64,000 nt of DNA from Bin87 sp965220095 (GTDB lineage Bacteria > Chloroflexota > Dehalococcoidia > Lucifugimonadales > UBA3495): positions 2,418,001-2,482,000 of the forward strand of contig OZ244805.1 in assembly GCA_965220095.1 (NCBI GenBank), read 5' to 3'. The translations under genes and the position numbers were made by a program. Positions within the stretch are counted from its first letter, which is position 1, and each line of letters begins with the position of its first letter. The notes under the pieces were generated by a model that saw only the letters and a program-made list of their open reading frames with translations, did not search any database and was not told the DNA's origin. Positions 44,964-54,000 of this stretch are shown one piece after another.

Positions 44964-46409
44964 CTACCGCCGTTGAAATTCGAGCAGTTGCCTATGGCGG
45001 GCTACACCTAAGCCACAGAACCTGAGCAGTACATGTTCCAAATAAAATTGACTGAGGTCATGCAGGTGCACGTAATGTGCTAGGTCGCCGTCCACGTATT
45101 GAAGGTGACCTGGCTTGATTACCGGGTTCTTGTCGAGTGGATGGGCGACATAATTCCTTACGTCAACGAGGAGACGAGCTCCGTTGTCGTCGGGGATGTT
45201 CAAATCTGAGCACAGCTTCTGCGTGACGGGGTTGGTGGCTGCGTCCAGATGGCGGTGCAGAATTTTGTAACATCGCAAGACCTTGTCGAAATCTTCTCTC
45301 GCCGTGTTGCGAATGGTTCGTCCCAGCACTAGGCCGGCGATAATCTCCAACCCCCCACAACTTTTCGCCACAGCGTCGCGCAAGATTCCGGCGCGTCTCA
45401 TGGCTTGGCTGCTTACGTAGGCGTCTATGACGGCGATCAACTCATCTTTGTTGGACTGCCACCTGCGCCAGAATCTTGGAAAGAATAGTTCGAGGGTATT
45501 CCCCCATCGTTCGTCCCTGTCGTGGTGAAACCAATTCAATGGGTTTTGCCGACGAGCTCCAAACTCACCCGGCTCTCCGTAGGCAACTCTGCCAGATGCG
45601 TCGTATCCGATGATTACGCTGGGAAAGCAGTACTGGACCATAGTGAACGCAAAGAAGTAACGTAGTCCTTCGAGCACCTCCCTGAGCTGGTCAACCCCGA
45701 AATCTGTGCCGTCCGGCTTTTCCACGACTCCTGTATGACTGACGGCATCATCCTCTGAGTGTTCATCTTTCGTGAGAGTGATTCTCCAGCCGTTCCCAGT
45801 ATCCAAGATGATATTGTGGCTGACGGGAGATAAAGCAAATTGAGCGCTGTCGCCCAATCTGTCCGCTGTGATTTGTAGCGGTTGACTCTCGTCGCTAACG
45901 ACACGCCCGATTGAAGACCATAGCTTTTCTGGCGTTCTGAAATCGGCAAAACTCGATATGGAGAACTCGGCTTTTCGCAGCGGTGAGTCGCGTAACGCCG
46001 TTTGGCTGGCATGCAAAACCAGTACGCCCCTGTTTCCGTGATCGGCATACAGAACTCTGGCGTCGAGTGTGAGGTTGGCCCTGGGTGCTATTGGGAGCCG
46101 GGATGGTTTTAGCTCCAATTTCACATCGGCGCGCTTTTGCCATGCTTCTTCGAGCAACGGATGAGTGCCGGCCAACTCGGTGCTAGTGAGTTCGATGTAT
46201 GGCGTGCCGTCCGGACCCACTTGCGGTTCTGGATGATATGCCGAAGCGTTAAAGTATTCGAACCTCAGATAGCCCTGGGGAGCGATTTTAGGGACGACGA
46301 TTAGATCGAGGGATGTATCCCGGTATTTCAGGGTTGCATGAACTGGCACGTCCAGTTCGGCATTGATAATCCGGTCAAAAAATCTGGTTTCCAGCTTGTT
46401 CAGGTTCAT
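44964..46409 (-). CDS. Large protein with a C-terminal HEPN-like Rx4H motif
   Basis: A 481-residue protein starting MNLNKLETRFFDRIINAELD. The first ~270 residues are beta-rich (LIVVPKIAPQGYLRFEYFNA, ARVLYADHGNRGVLVLHASQ, NIILDTGNGWRITLTKD). The C-terminal ~180 are helical and contain LLVDVRNYVAHPLDKNP with Arg418 and His423, the Rx4-6H signature of HEPN ribonucleases. The layout (beta N-domain plus HEPN C-domain) recalls the ApeA-type defence proteins, but no sequence family is recognised. Intact amid damaged genes, beside a Cas4-like nuclease and a SIR2 fragment. Alternative: an unrelated helical protein with a chance RxxxxH. Confidence 0.7.
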   Translation of the reverse strand: MNLNKLETRFFDRIINAELDVPVHATLKYRDTSLDLIVVPKIAPQGYLRFEYFNASAYHPEPQVGPDGTPYIELTSTELAGTHPLLEEAWQKRADVKLELKPSRLPIAPRANLTLDARVLYADHGNRGVLVLHASQTALRDSPLRKAEFSISSFADFRTPEKLWSSIGRVVSDESQPLQITADRLGDSAQFALSPVSHNIILDTGNGWRITLTKDEHSEDDAVSHTGVVEKPDGTDFGVDQLREVLEGLRYFFAFTMVQYCFPSVIIGYDASGRVAYGEPGEFGARRQNPLNWFHHDRDERWGNTLELFFPRFWRRWQSNKDELIAVIDAYVSSQAMRRAGILRDAVAKSCGGLEIIAGLVLGRTIRNTAREDFDKVLRCYKILHRHLDAATNPVTQKLCSDLNIPDDNGARLLVDVRNYVAHPLDKNPVIKPGHLQYVDGDLAHYVHLHDLSQFYLEHVLLRFCGLGVARHRQLLEFQRR

Positions 46410-46783
46410 CGTTGTTATCACTGTCTGGTGCCCTGCGCTGGTGGATGGCCGCGATGACAAATTCGCGCCCGGCACTTCCAGTGACGGATGTACCATGCTT
46501 TCAACCGCGCTCCCTTCTGGTCCACCCAAGTTACGCCGACAGGCCGACCCGTACAACGGGTGTCCATGGCGGCGACATGATGTACCAATATGGCGTAGGA
46601 ATGATGCACGGTTATCTCCGGACTGTGTGGTCGCGCTCGGTGCCGTTGGATTACTGGCTCTTCTGGCCCTGTTTGTCCCTGTTACCCGAATCTTCAACCT
46701 GCTCACCGCAGGTGTTCTACCGTAGGCTCGGGTGTTGACCGCTATGATGACGGTGCCGTTCATGGTGGGCGCGGCGTTGCTGA
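46410..46783. other. Stretch with only a weak membrane-protein trace
   Basis: About 370 bases upstream of the HEPN-like gene. A forward frame near 46577 reads MMYQYGVGMMHGYLRT and, after a shift, VVALGAVGLLALLALFVPVT, like a short membrane protein, but the frameshift and lack of context make it doubtful. Confidence 0.3.
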
Positions 46784-46856
46784 TCATGTGTAAACGGCGG
46801 TGGGGTTGTCGGCGGTGAACAAGCCCACTCCTTGGGCGTTGCTGGAATCGTTGCCT
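46784..46856 (-). pseudogene. HTH/zinc-cysteine protein, paralogue 3 (N-terminal scrap)
   Basis: The frame NDSSNAQGVGLFTADNPTAV ends in a stop after ~22 codons. GVGLFTAD matches the conserved start GVGLFTAEN of paralogues 1 and 2. A good GGAGG lies just upstream but the start codon is lost. Confidence 0.55.
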
Positions 46857-46975
46857 CCAAGCTCCTGCTGGTCGTATTCTCTTCGCTTCGCCTGACGCTC
46901 TTACAGCGTCGGTGCTGTGTGTTGCGGCGAGTGTCCGTGCCCTTCCTGGTCGGGTTATTCCCCTGCCGCGGGTCT

Positions 46976-47101
46976 TCATCGGCGTGGCGGCCAGTCGTTG
47001 AGTTCCGCCCGAGCCTGGTTTGCCCAGGCAAAGATCCCGATTGTCGCCCCACCGACTACCAGGATGATCGCCAACACGGCCCACCTGTTGAATGTCCCCA
47101 T
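46976..47101 (-). CDS. 41-residue single-pass membrane protein
   Basis: MGTFNRWAVLAIILVVGGAT continues IGIFAWANQARAELNDWPPR. One membrane helix (~residues 7-25) is followed by a short polar tail, as in small phage-type or regulatory membrane peptides. The site GAAAG precedes the ATG at 47101. It lies just upstream of HTH paralogue 3. Function unknown. Confidence 0.5.
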   Translation of the reverse strand: MGTFNRWAVLAIILVVGGATIGIFAWANQARAELNDWPPRR

Positions 47102-47261
47102 CAATTCTTTCAACAGTTTTCACTCCTTCTGCTCCGATGCGCGTATCACCCCATGTAATGCCGGTGGGGAGAACCGGCAAGTTCCCAGTTGGAATTCACG
47201 CACCAGTTGCGTCCCTGGTACTGCAGCGCACCATGCGCCTTTGCCCCTCTGGACGCGCGTT

Positions 47262-47774
47262 TTAGCGCTTGGCGCAGACCCTCCACAGCGCAGCATTTTG
47301 CCTTGAGATGAAGTGCCGGCTGTCAAACGATGACCGTCCATGGCTGAGGGTCCAAAGCGGGTGGGCCAGTGCCTGCGCCAGGGGCGTCTCACGCACGAAG
47401 ATCCCGCCGGTGTCAAGGATACGGGCAATTTCCTGAAGAACCGCGTCAGTGTCCGCCACCTGGGAGCAGGTACCGAAATCGACAACCACGTCAAACGATC
47501 CGTCGATGAACGGCATCCGTTGGGCGTCGGCATGGACCAGACAAGCGGTGACCCGCATTTCCCTCAGCAGTCCAGCCGCTTGGGACAGGGCATCCGTCGA
47601 TATATCAATCCCGGTTAGGCTGACGGGTTTGCAGTGTCTTGCCAAGGCCGGCAACGCCGCGCCGCTTCCGCATCCGATTTGCAGCACACGTTTGCCCGTA
47701 GGCAACGACAAAAGCTGCGTCATGGCCGGGACCTCCAGGAGACTATGCACCCCGTCCCGCCAAGAAAGTTTCAT
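47262..47774 (-). CDS. Class I SAM-dependent methyltransferase (5' end abutting a MITE)
   Basis: A 170-residue protein with the methyltransferase_11-type fold: RVLQIGCGSGAALPALARHC (motif I), LTGIDISTDALSQAAGLLR, VHADAQRMPFIDGSFDVVVD (motif IV) and EIARILDTGGIFVRETPL. Typical members are 200-270 residues; the start codon lies only two bases from MITE 3, so the original N-terminus and promoter may be gone. Substrate unknown. Confidence 0.75.
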   Translation of the reverse strand: MKLSWRDGVHSLLEVPAMTQLLSLPTGKRVLQIGCGSGAALPALARHCKPVSLTGIDISTDALSQAAGLLREMRVTACLVHADAQRMPFIDGSFDVVVDFGTCSQVADTDAVLQEIARILDTGGIFVRETPLAQALAHPLWTLSHGRSSFDSRHFISRQNAALWRVCAKR

Positions 47775-47776
47775 CC

Positions 47777-47927
47777 TAAACTAAAGCCAAGGTGAAACCC
47801 GCATATGGAGGAAGTCAATTGGCGGCGCCGGACCGCCCTCCAAGTACAGGTGGGAGAGCTCCACCTGTGGCGCCTGAGCCAATCTTCATCACCCCGCAAA
47901 TGCACATCCCACCTTGGCTTTAGTTTA
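47777..47927. repeat. MITE 3 of the IS630-like family (151 bp)
   Basis: Ends TAAACTAAAGCCAAGGTG and CACCTTGGCTTTAGTTTA. The interior differs from MITEs 1 and 2 but carries an inner hairpin (caagtacaggtgggagag / ctccacctgtg). It separates a SIR2-like fragment from a methyltransferase gene. Confidence 0.88.
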
Positions 47928-48236
47928 GAAACCATCGCCGGGACTCTCGGGATACAGCTGCCTGAAAAGCTCCTCAGCGATATCGGTCCACAAGGGCATG
48001 TCACGAGCATCAAATCTAGTCTTCTGGGCATTTCTGCTGAATCCACTACCGACCATGACGGAAGCCCTTGAGATGGGACGGATACTCAAGGCATCACGTA
48101 CTTTGTTGACGTGGCTCTGGTCAGGAATGGGTGGTGTATTATCCGGCAATTTAGGTTCCTTGAGTCCTATAGGCCTACTAGGACGCTCGGCTGAAGTGTA
48201 ATTATAATAGTCCAATGGGACAGAGGACTGCGCCAA
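47928..48236 (-). pseudogene. SIR2-like domain fragment truncated by a MITE
   Basis: The ATG at 48236 begins ~100 codons that read NKVRDALSIRPISRASVMVG, SGFSRNAQKTRFDARDMPLW and TDIAEELFRQLYPES, the N-terminal NAD-binding segment of SIR2-like proteins (VGSGFSRNA, P.W). In bacteria these are frequent anti-phage effectors that deplete NAD+ (for example ThsA and the DSR proteins). The frame ends at the MITE edge (PGDGF); the catalytic His region is missing. No continuation was found beyond the MITE. Confidence 0.65.
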
Positions 48237-48273
48237 GTGTTACGTTCGCGTGTCCCTCGGCATTCCTCCCTTG

Positions 48274-50661
48274 TCATGATTCCTCCTGCTCCAACCTCTC
48301 CCCCATGGGCATCCGGTAGCCGACGCGAAGCTCGGTGAAGATGTACGTGGGGCTGCTTGCGTCGTCGCCCAGCTTGCGGCGGAGGTTCTTTACGGCGGTG
48401 CGCACCGGCCGCGAGTCGCTGGAGCTCCCCAGGCCCCAGACCCGTTGCAGCAGATGGTCATGGGTCAATACCAGACCGGCGTGGACCGATAGCTCGACCA
48501 GCAGCGAGTGCTCGATGGCGGTCAACCGGACCGGACGACCGGCAACGCTCACCCTGCGTTCGGCGTAGTCGATGGTCAACTCGCCCAGCACATAGGGTTC
48601 CGTGGGTTCGGGCCGGGCGGTGGCCTCCCGCCGGCGCAGGGCCGCCCTGATCCTCGCCGCCAGCTCCGTCGGAGAGAAGGGCTTGACGACGTAATCGGCG
48701 GCCCCCGTATCGAAGGCCCTGGCGATAACATCGTCCTGGCCGTACACCGACAGGAAGATGACCGGCACGTCGGCAATATCGAAAATGCCTTTCATCAGCT
48801 CGATCCCGTCAGTCCCCGGCAGCATCAGGTCCAACAAGACCAGGTGGGGCTTCTCCGCCTCTATGAGGCGGTACACCTCCTCCGGGTCGGCGGTCACAAT
48901 CGGCGCATAGCCCAACTTGGAAAGGGCGTCGCGGACGTGCCTGAGCGCCTGCGGGTCGTCGTCCACGACGAGAATGCGCTGCTGTCCACGCTCCGACCGC
49001 CGCGAGGGGGCGGAGCGTCGGGCGGGTCCGGCTGCCGCGTCAGTCCCGGCCTCCATGACCACCGGAATCGTAAAGGTGAACCGCGCCCCCAGACCTTCTC
49101 CGTCGCTCTCGGCCCAGATGCGGCCCCCATGGGCCTCCACGATCCCCTTGCAGATGGCCAGGCCCAGGCCCGAACCCCCCAGACCGCGCCCCTGGTCCTC
49201 GTCGCCGGTCCGGGAGAACTTCCGGAACAGGTGGGGCAGGCGCTCGGCCGACACGCCCCGGCCCTCGTCTATGACGGAGACCGCGACGTGGAAGTCCTCC
49301 CGCACCGCGGTCACCCGGATGGAGGACGACTCGGGCGAGTGCCCGGCGGCGTTGGAGAGGAGGTTGCCCAGGACCTGGACGATGCGCCGCCGGTCCGCCA
49401 TGACCCAGGGCAGGTCCGGCGGCAGGTCGATGCGGAGCTGGTTCCCGCCCCCTGCGTTCAGGAAGGCGTTCCTGGCCTCGTCCACCAGGACGGCCAGCTC
49501 CGCCGGTCCGGGAGCGACCGGCAGCGTGCCCGTCTCGATCCGCGCCACGTCCAGCAGGTCGCTGATCAGGCCCCGCATCCGGCTGGCCTCCCGTTCGATG
49601 ATCCGGTGGAACTGGCGCATCTCGGCGGGGTCCAGGTCGGGCTCGTCGTCCAGCAGGGTGGCTGCGGAGCCCCGTATGGAGGCCAGCGGCGTTTGCAGCT
49701 CGTGGTTGACCATGCCCAGGAACTCGGCCCGCAGCCGTTCCAGGTCCTCCAGGGGCGTCATGTCCTGTAGGGTCACGACCACGGACTGGACCCGACCCTC
49801 CTCCGAGTAGATGGGCGTGGTGTTGACCAGGGTGGTGACGCTCCGCCCGTCGGGGATTTGAATGACGATCTCCTCGGCGCGCACCGTCTCACCGGCGCTG
49901 AGCGCCTGCGCCAGGGGGAACTCCTCCAGGGAAATCTCCCGCCCGTCGGCGCGCCGGAAGGTCAGCACGCCCAGGAGCTGCTCCAGAGGGCGGCCCGGCG
50001 TCTGCAGGTCGTTGAAGATCCTTCTCGCCTCCCGGTTCAGCGACGCCAGGGCCCCGGTGGTGGCGTCGAACACCAGGACTCCCACCGGCGAGGTGTTGAT
50101 CAGGGCCTCCAGGTCGGCCCTGGCCCGCTGTTCGTCCCGGTGCCGGCGGGCGTTGACCACGACCAGCGTCGCCTGGGAGGCGAACATCACCAGCGTCTCC
50201 TCATCTTCCCGGCTGAACTCCCGGCCGCCTTCCTTCTCGGCCACGTAGAGATTGCCGACGTGCTCGCCCCGGTGACGCATCGGCGCTCCCAGCAGGGTCT
50301 TGATCGGCAGGTCGGGAAAGCCCAGCGACCGCATTTGGCTGGCGACATCCCCGAATCTCAGGGAGCCCTGAATCGAGCTGAAGTACTCGAAGAGCGCCGG
50401 ACCCTCCGGTAGGTCCAACATCCGCTGTTGCTCTTCGGGAGGCATACCGGAGGTGATGAACTCCAGCAGCTGGCCCGATTCGTCGAAGGTCGTAATCCCG
50501 CCGAAGCGGGCGTCGGTCAACGACCGGGCGCTGTCCATGACCTCTTGCAGCACCGTGTCCGGGTCCAGGCTCTCGCTGACGCGGAGGCTGGCCTCGCTCA
50601 ACCTGGTCAGGCGCTCCCTTAGCGCCTCCATCTCCCGCCGGTGCTCGTCGGCTTTCTTCAT
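48274..50661 (-). CDS. GAF-PAS-histidine kinase-receiver-winged helix fusion regulator
   Basis: A 795-residue, apparently soluble one-piece two-component system. In order: coiled coil, GAF (~30-175), PAS (~180-300), HisKA with His320 (GMVNHELQTPLASIRG), HATPase (NLLSNAAGHS, VIDEGRGVSAE, GGSGLGLAI), receiver (ILVVDDDPQ; phospho-Asp611 in LVLLDLMLPGTDG; K in YVVKPFSP) and an OmpR/PhoB winged helix (RRVSVAGRPVRLTAIEHSLL, VRTAVKNLRRKLGD). The start at 50661 follows GGGAGG. It can sense, phosphorylate and bind DNA by itself. It is divergent from the LRR gene at 51045, a likely target. Confidence 0.92.
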   Translation of the reverse strand: MKKADEHRREMEALRERLTRLSEASLRVSESLDPDTVLQEVMDSARSLTDARFGGITTFDESGQLLEFITSGMPPEEQQRMLDLPEGPALFEYFSSIQGSLRFGDVASQMRSLGFPDLPIKTLLGAPMRHRGEHVGNLYVAEKEGGREFSREDEETLVMFASQATLVVVNARRHRDEQRARADLEALINTSPVGVLVFDATTGALASLNREARRIFNDLQTPGRPLEQLLGVLTFRRADGREISLEEFPLAQALSAGETVRAEEIVIQIPDGRSVTTLVNTTPIYSEEGRVQSVVVTLQDMTPLEDLERLRAEFLGMVNHELQTPLASIRGSAATLLDDEPDLDPAEMRQFHRIIEREASRMRGLISDLLDVARIETGTLPVAPGPAELAVLVDEARNAFLNAGGGNQLRIDLPPDLPWVMADRRRIVQVLGNLLSNAAGHSPESSSIRVTAVREDFHVAVSVIDEGRGVSAERLPHLFRKFSRTGDEDQGRGLGGSGLGLAICKGIVEAHGGRIWAESDGEGLGARFTFTIPVVMEAGTDAAAGPARRSAPSRRSERGQQRILVVDDDPQALRHVRDALSKLGYAPIVTADPEEVYRLIEAEKPHLVLLDLMLPGTDGIELMKGIFDIADVPVIFLSVYGQDDVIARAFDTGAADYVVKPFSPTELAARIRAALRRREATARPEPTEPYVLGELTIDYAERRVSVAGRPVRLTAIEHSLLVELSVHAGLVLTHDHLLQRVWGLGSSSDSRPVRTAVKNLRRKLGDDASSPTYIFTELRVGYRMPMGERLEQEES

Positions 50662-51044
50662 CTTCCCTCCCTGACCCGGACTGTGGACGCCACCCGGCTC
50701 CACGTCGCCAGGCGCCCGGCTGGATGCGGAGATCGGGCTTCGAGACGCCCTCGGGCAGCCGGTGTCAATTGTACCGGATCGGCCAAATACTCACAATAAC
50801 ATCACGGTAACAGGGGCTAATAATCACGTTGGACTCACATGAGTGGTTTACGATACCTACCGGGCCATAGCACAGTCCGCTTGGCCTGTATCTGCCCGTT
50901 AGAGGGATTGTATTGGTCTGCCTTCCGCCCCTGAGCTCCCGTTCCTGCACGCGCACGGGCAGGCCCGAAGGTCTCTCCTTGCCTTCCGGGCAACGTCCCT
51001 ACCCGCCATCCAGCCTTTGAACTGCCTGAAGTGAGGTTAGCACC
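50662..51044. promoter_or_regulatory. Divergent promoter region between the fusion regulator and the LRR gene
   Basis: About 380 bases. An imperfect repeat (tggactcacatgag, 50830s) and an AT-rich part near 50765-50830 are the likeliest promoter places, but no exact boxes can be claimed. Confidence 0.4.
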
Positions 51045-54000
51045 GTGAAACGCCAACTGCCCTTTGCCGTTCTTGCCACCCTGGGAGCCTTCGCGCTCTT
51101 CGTTCTCGCCGGCGTCCCATTGACCTACCCGGCCCAGGCCCAATCGTCGCCTTCCGTGGCGGTCAGCTTCTCCTCCGCCTCCGTGGAGGAGGGATCGGCC
51201 ATCACCGTCACCATGTCCTTCGGCGGCCTGGAGTCCGACGCCGACACCGACACGAAGGACTACGTCTTCCGGGCCGACGTGGTGGACTCGGAGGACGGGG
51301 ACGCCAACGAATGCGAGGACCAGGCCGGGGGCTACGGCCTGGGGGTGGACCGCTACATACACCAGGTGGACGAGAACCCGGAAGTCCGCACCGGGAGCGT
51401 TTCCGCCGACTGCCCGGCGGGGGACTACACCGTCCGGGCCAGCATAGCGTCGCCGGAGAACGTGGAGCTGGCGTCGGCGAGGGCGAGCTTTAAGGTGACC
51501 ACACCGGCCCCGGAGCCTACTCCCGAACCCACGCCGGAGCCGACGCCAGCACCCGAGCCTATCCCGGAGCCGGGTATCTGCGACCGCACGTATCAGGTTC
51601 GTGAAGCAATCCAGAGTAAAGTGTTCAAGGAGCTGATGAATTCCAGGGGTAGCAGACCGGGATGCCAAGACATTACCGACGCTCAACTGGCGCGTATCAA
51701 GTTCCTTTATCTTCCGAGTGTTGGGCACCTTAAGATCGGTGATTTGGCTGGTCTCACCGGAGTCAAGTATCTCCACATGGACAATGCCGGAGGCTCGCTG
51801 CCGCCGGGCGTCTTTGATGAACTTGGCAGTTTGGAACAGTTGGAACTGGACGATAACGGACTGAGCTCGCTGCCGCCGGGCATCTTTGATGAACTTGGCA
51901 GTTTGCATTGGTTGCACTTGGACAATAACAAGCTGAGCTCGCTGCCGCCGGGCGTCTTTGATGAACTTGGCAGTTTGGAACGGTTGCACTTGAAAAATAA
52001 CAGGCTGAGCTCGCTGCCGCCGGGCATCTTTGATGAACTTGGCGGTTTGGGAGAGTTGTACTTGAAAAATAACAGGCTGAGCTCCCTGCCGCCGGGCGTC
52101 TTTGATGGACTTGGCAGTTTGAGAGTGTTGAATTTGCGCAATAACAGACTGAGCTCCCTGCCGCCGGGCGTCTTTGATGAACTTGGCAGTTTGTGTTGGT
52201 TTTACTTGAGCAATAACGGTCTGAGCTCCCTGCCGCCGGGCATCTTTGATGAACTTGGCAGTTTGGAAGAGTTGTACTTGGAAAATAACGGACTGAGCTC
52301 CCTGCCGCCGGGCATCTTTGATGAACTTGGCAGTTTGCGTTGGTTGGAACTGTCATCCAACCAGCTGAGGTCGCTGCCGCCTCGCCTGCTCCCCCGGCAT
52401 GTAGAGTGGCCCACGGATTATTTTGGTAATGTGTCCTTCGGTACTGTGTACATGGTTACTGTGTACATGGTTGGCAACCGGCTGACTGAGCTGCCGGATG
52501 CGCTTTTCGAGGTCGAAAACCTGAGGTTGGGAACCTTGCATCTGGAGGACAATCCTGGCAGCCCATTCACCTACAGCATGGAAGCCGAGGCGATAAGCCA
52601 GAGCGTTGACGATGCGGGCATCCACACCGCGCGGGTGCGCTACAAGGTAGCCCAGGGGGCGCCGGCAATGATGACAGCAGCGCTGAAGGTCAGCGGCGGC
52701 GCGGCATCCACCGAATCGGTAACCATAGGGTCAGGGAGCGTTTCCAGCGATGAGATAGTGGTGACGCAGAGCGAAGCGGGTCAGCCAGTTACGCTCACAT
52801 TGCAGAAAGTGTCGCCCCATATCCCATCACCATTTGCTCCTGGCTCTATCCTTAATACATGGCCTAGATTTGATCATATTGGATTCTTTGGGGTCAGGTT
52901 CGCCGCGGGCGCCCCTCTCACCCTCTTTGCCGATTCATCGCTGCCTCCGGTGGAACCAGGGGAGCCCAAGGGCATCTGCGGGCGGACGCCGCAGGTGCGG
53001 GACGCGATCCTGGGCAAGCTGCCCGGCGTCAGCGACTGCGCGGCGGTGACGGATGCCGACCTGAGCGGCGTCAGCGGGCGTCTGGACCTGAACGTGCAGG
53101 AGACCGGGGAGGAGATGACGGCGCTGCAGCCGGGAGACTTCGCGGGTCTCACGAACCTGCAATTGCTGTACCTGACCGACAACTCCCTGGAGACGCTGCC
53201 CGAGGACATCTTCGAAGGCCTGGCCGCCCTGACGACGCTCTATCTGCAGAGCAACGGGCTAAAGGAACTGCCCGAGGACATCTTCGACGGTCTCGGCAGT
53301 CTGACGGGGCTGCACCTGCAGAACAACAAGCTGAGCACGCTGCCCGAGGGCGTCTTCGACGGTCTGACCAGCCTGACGGGGCTGTTCCTGACGCGGAACC
53401 AGTTGAGCGAACTGCCCGAGGACGTCTTCGAGGGTCTGACCGGGTTGAAGACGCTGTACCTGGATGGCAACGAACTGTCCACGCTGTCCGAGGAGGTCTT
53501 CGACGGCCTGACCAGCTTGAGGGAGTTGCGCCTGAACAGCAACTCGCTGAGCGAACTGCCGGCCGGTGTGTTCGAGGGTCTCGCCAACCTGAGGAGTCTG
53601 GCGCTGGAGCACAACGACCTGGAGACGCTGCCGGCCGGTGTGTTCGCAGGACTCACCGGCCTGGAAAAGCTGCTTTTGGGCGGCAAGGAGGCGCCCTTCA
53701 CGCTCACGGCGGAGTTGGAGCGCCGGGGCGGCGACGCCGTGGCGGTCAAGGTGGTGGAGGGAGCGCCGTTTGCGATGGCGGTCAAGCTGTCGGCGGCTGG
53801 CGGCACGCTGTCCAAGGAGACGGTTACGATTGAAGCGGGCAGCGTGTCCAGCGAAGAGATCAGTATTGCGCCGGCTGCTGAAGGGGGGACGGAGGTCACC
53901 GTCAGCGTGGCATCGGCGGAGTTCATCGGGGTGGTGGTGTCAGTCGGCGGAGTCGAGGGCTATAGCGGCGTCCAAACCGGCCTGGGGCAGCCGCTGACGC

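Noticed and set aside
46410..47180. A 738-residue version of the HEPN-like protein starting at 47180
   Set aside because: The first 257 codons overlap the small membrane protein and the HTH remnant, and have the Arg/Thr-rich make-up of non-coding GC-rich DNA. The ATG at 46409 begins normal-looking protein.
48508..49770. Long forward frame opposite the fusion regulator
   Set aside because: Antisense shadow of the kinase/receiver domains; no ribosome site or recognisable domain.
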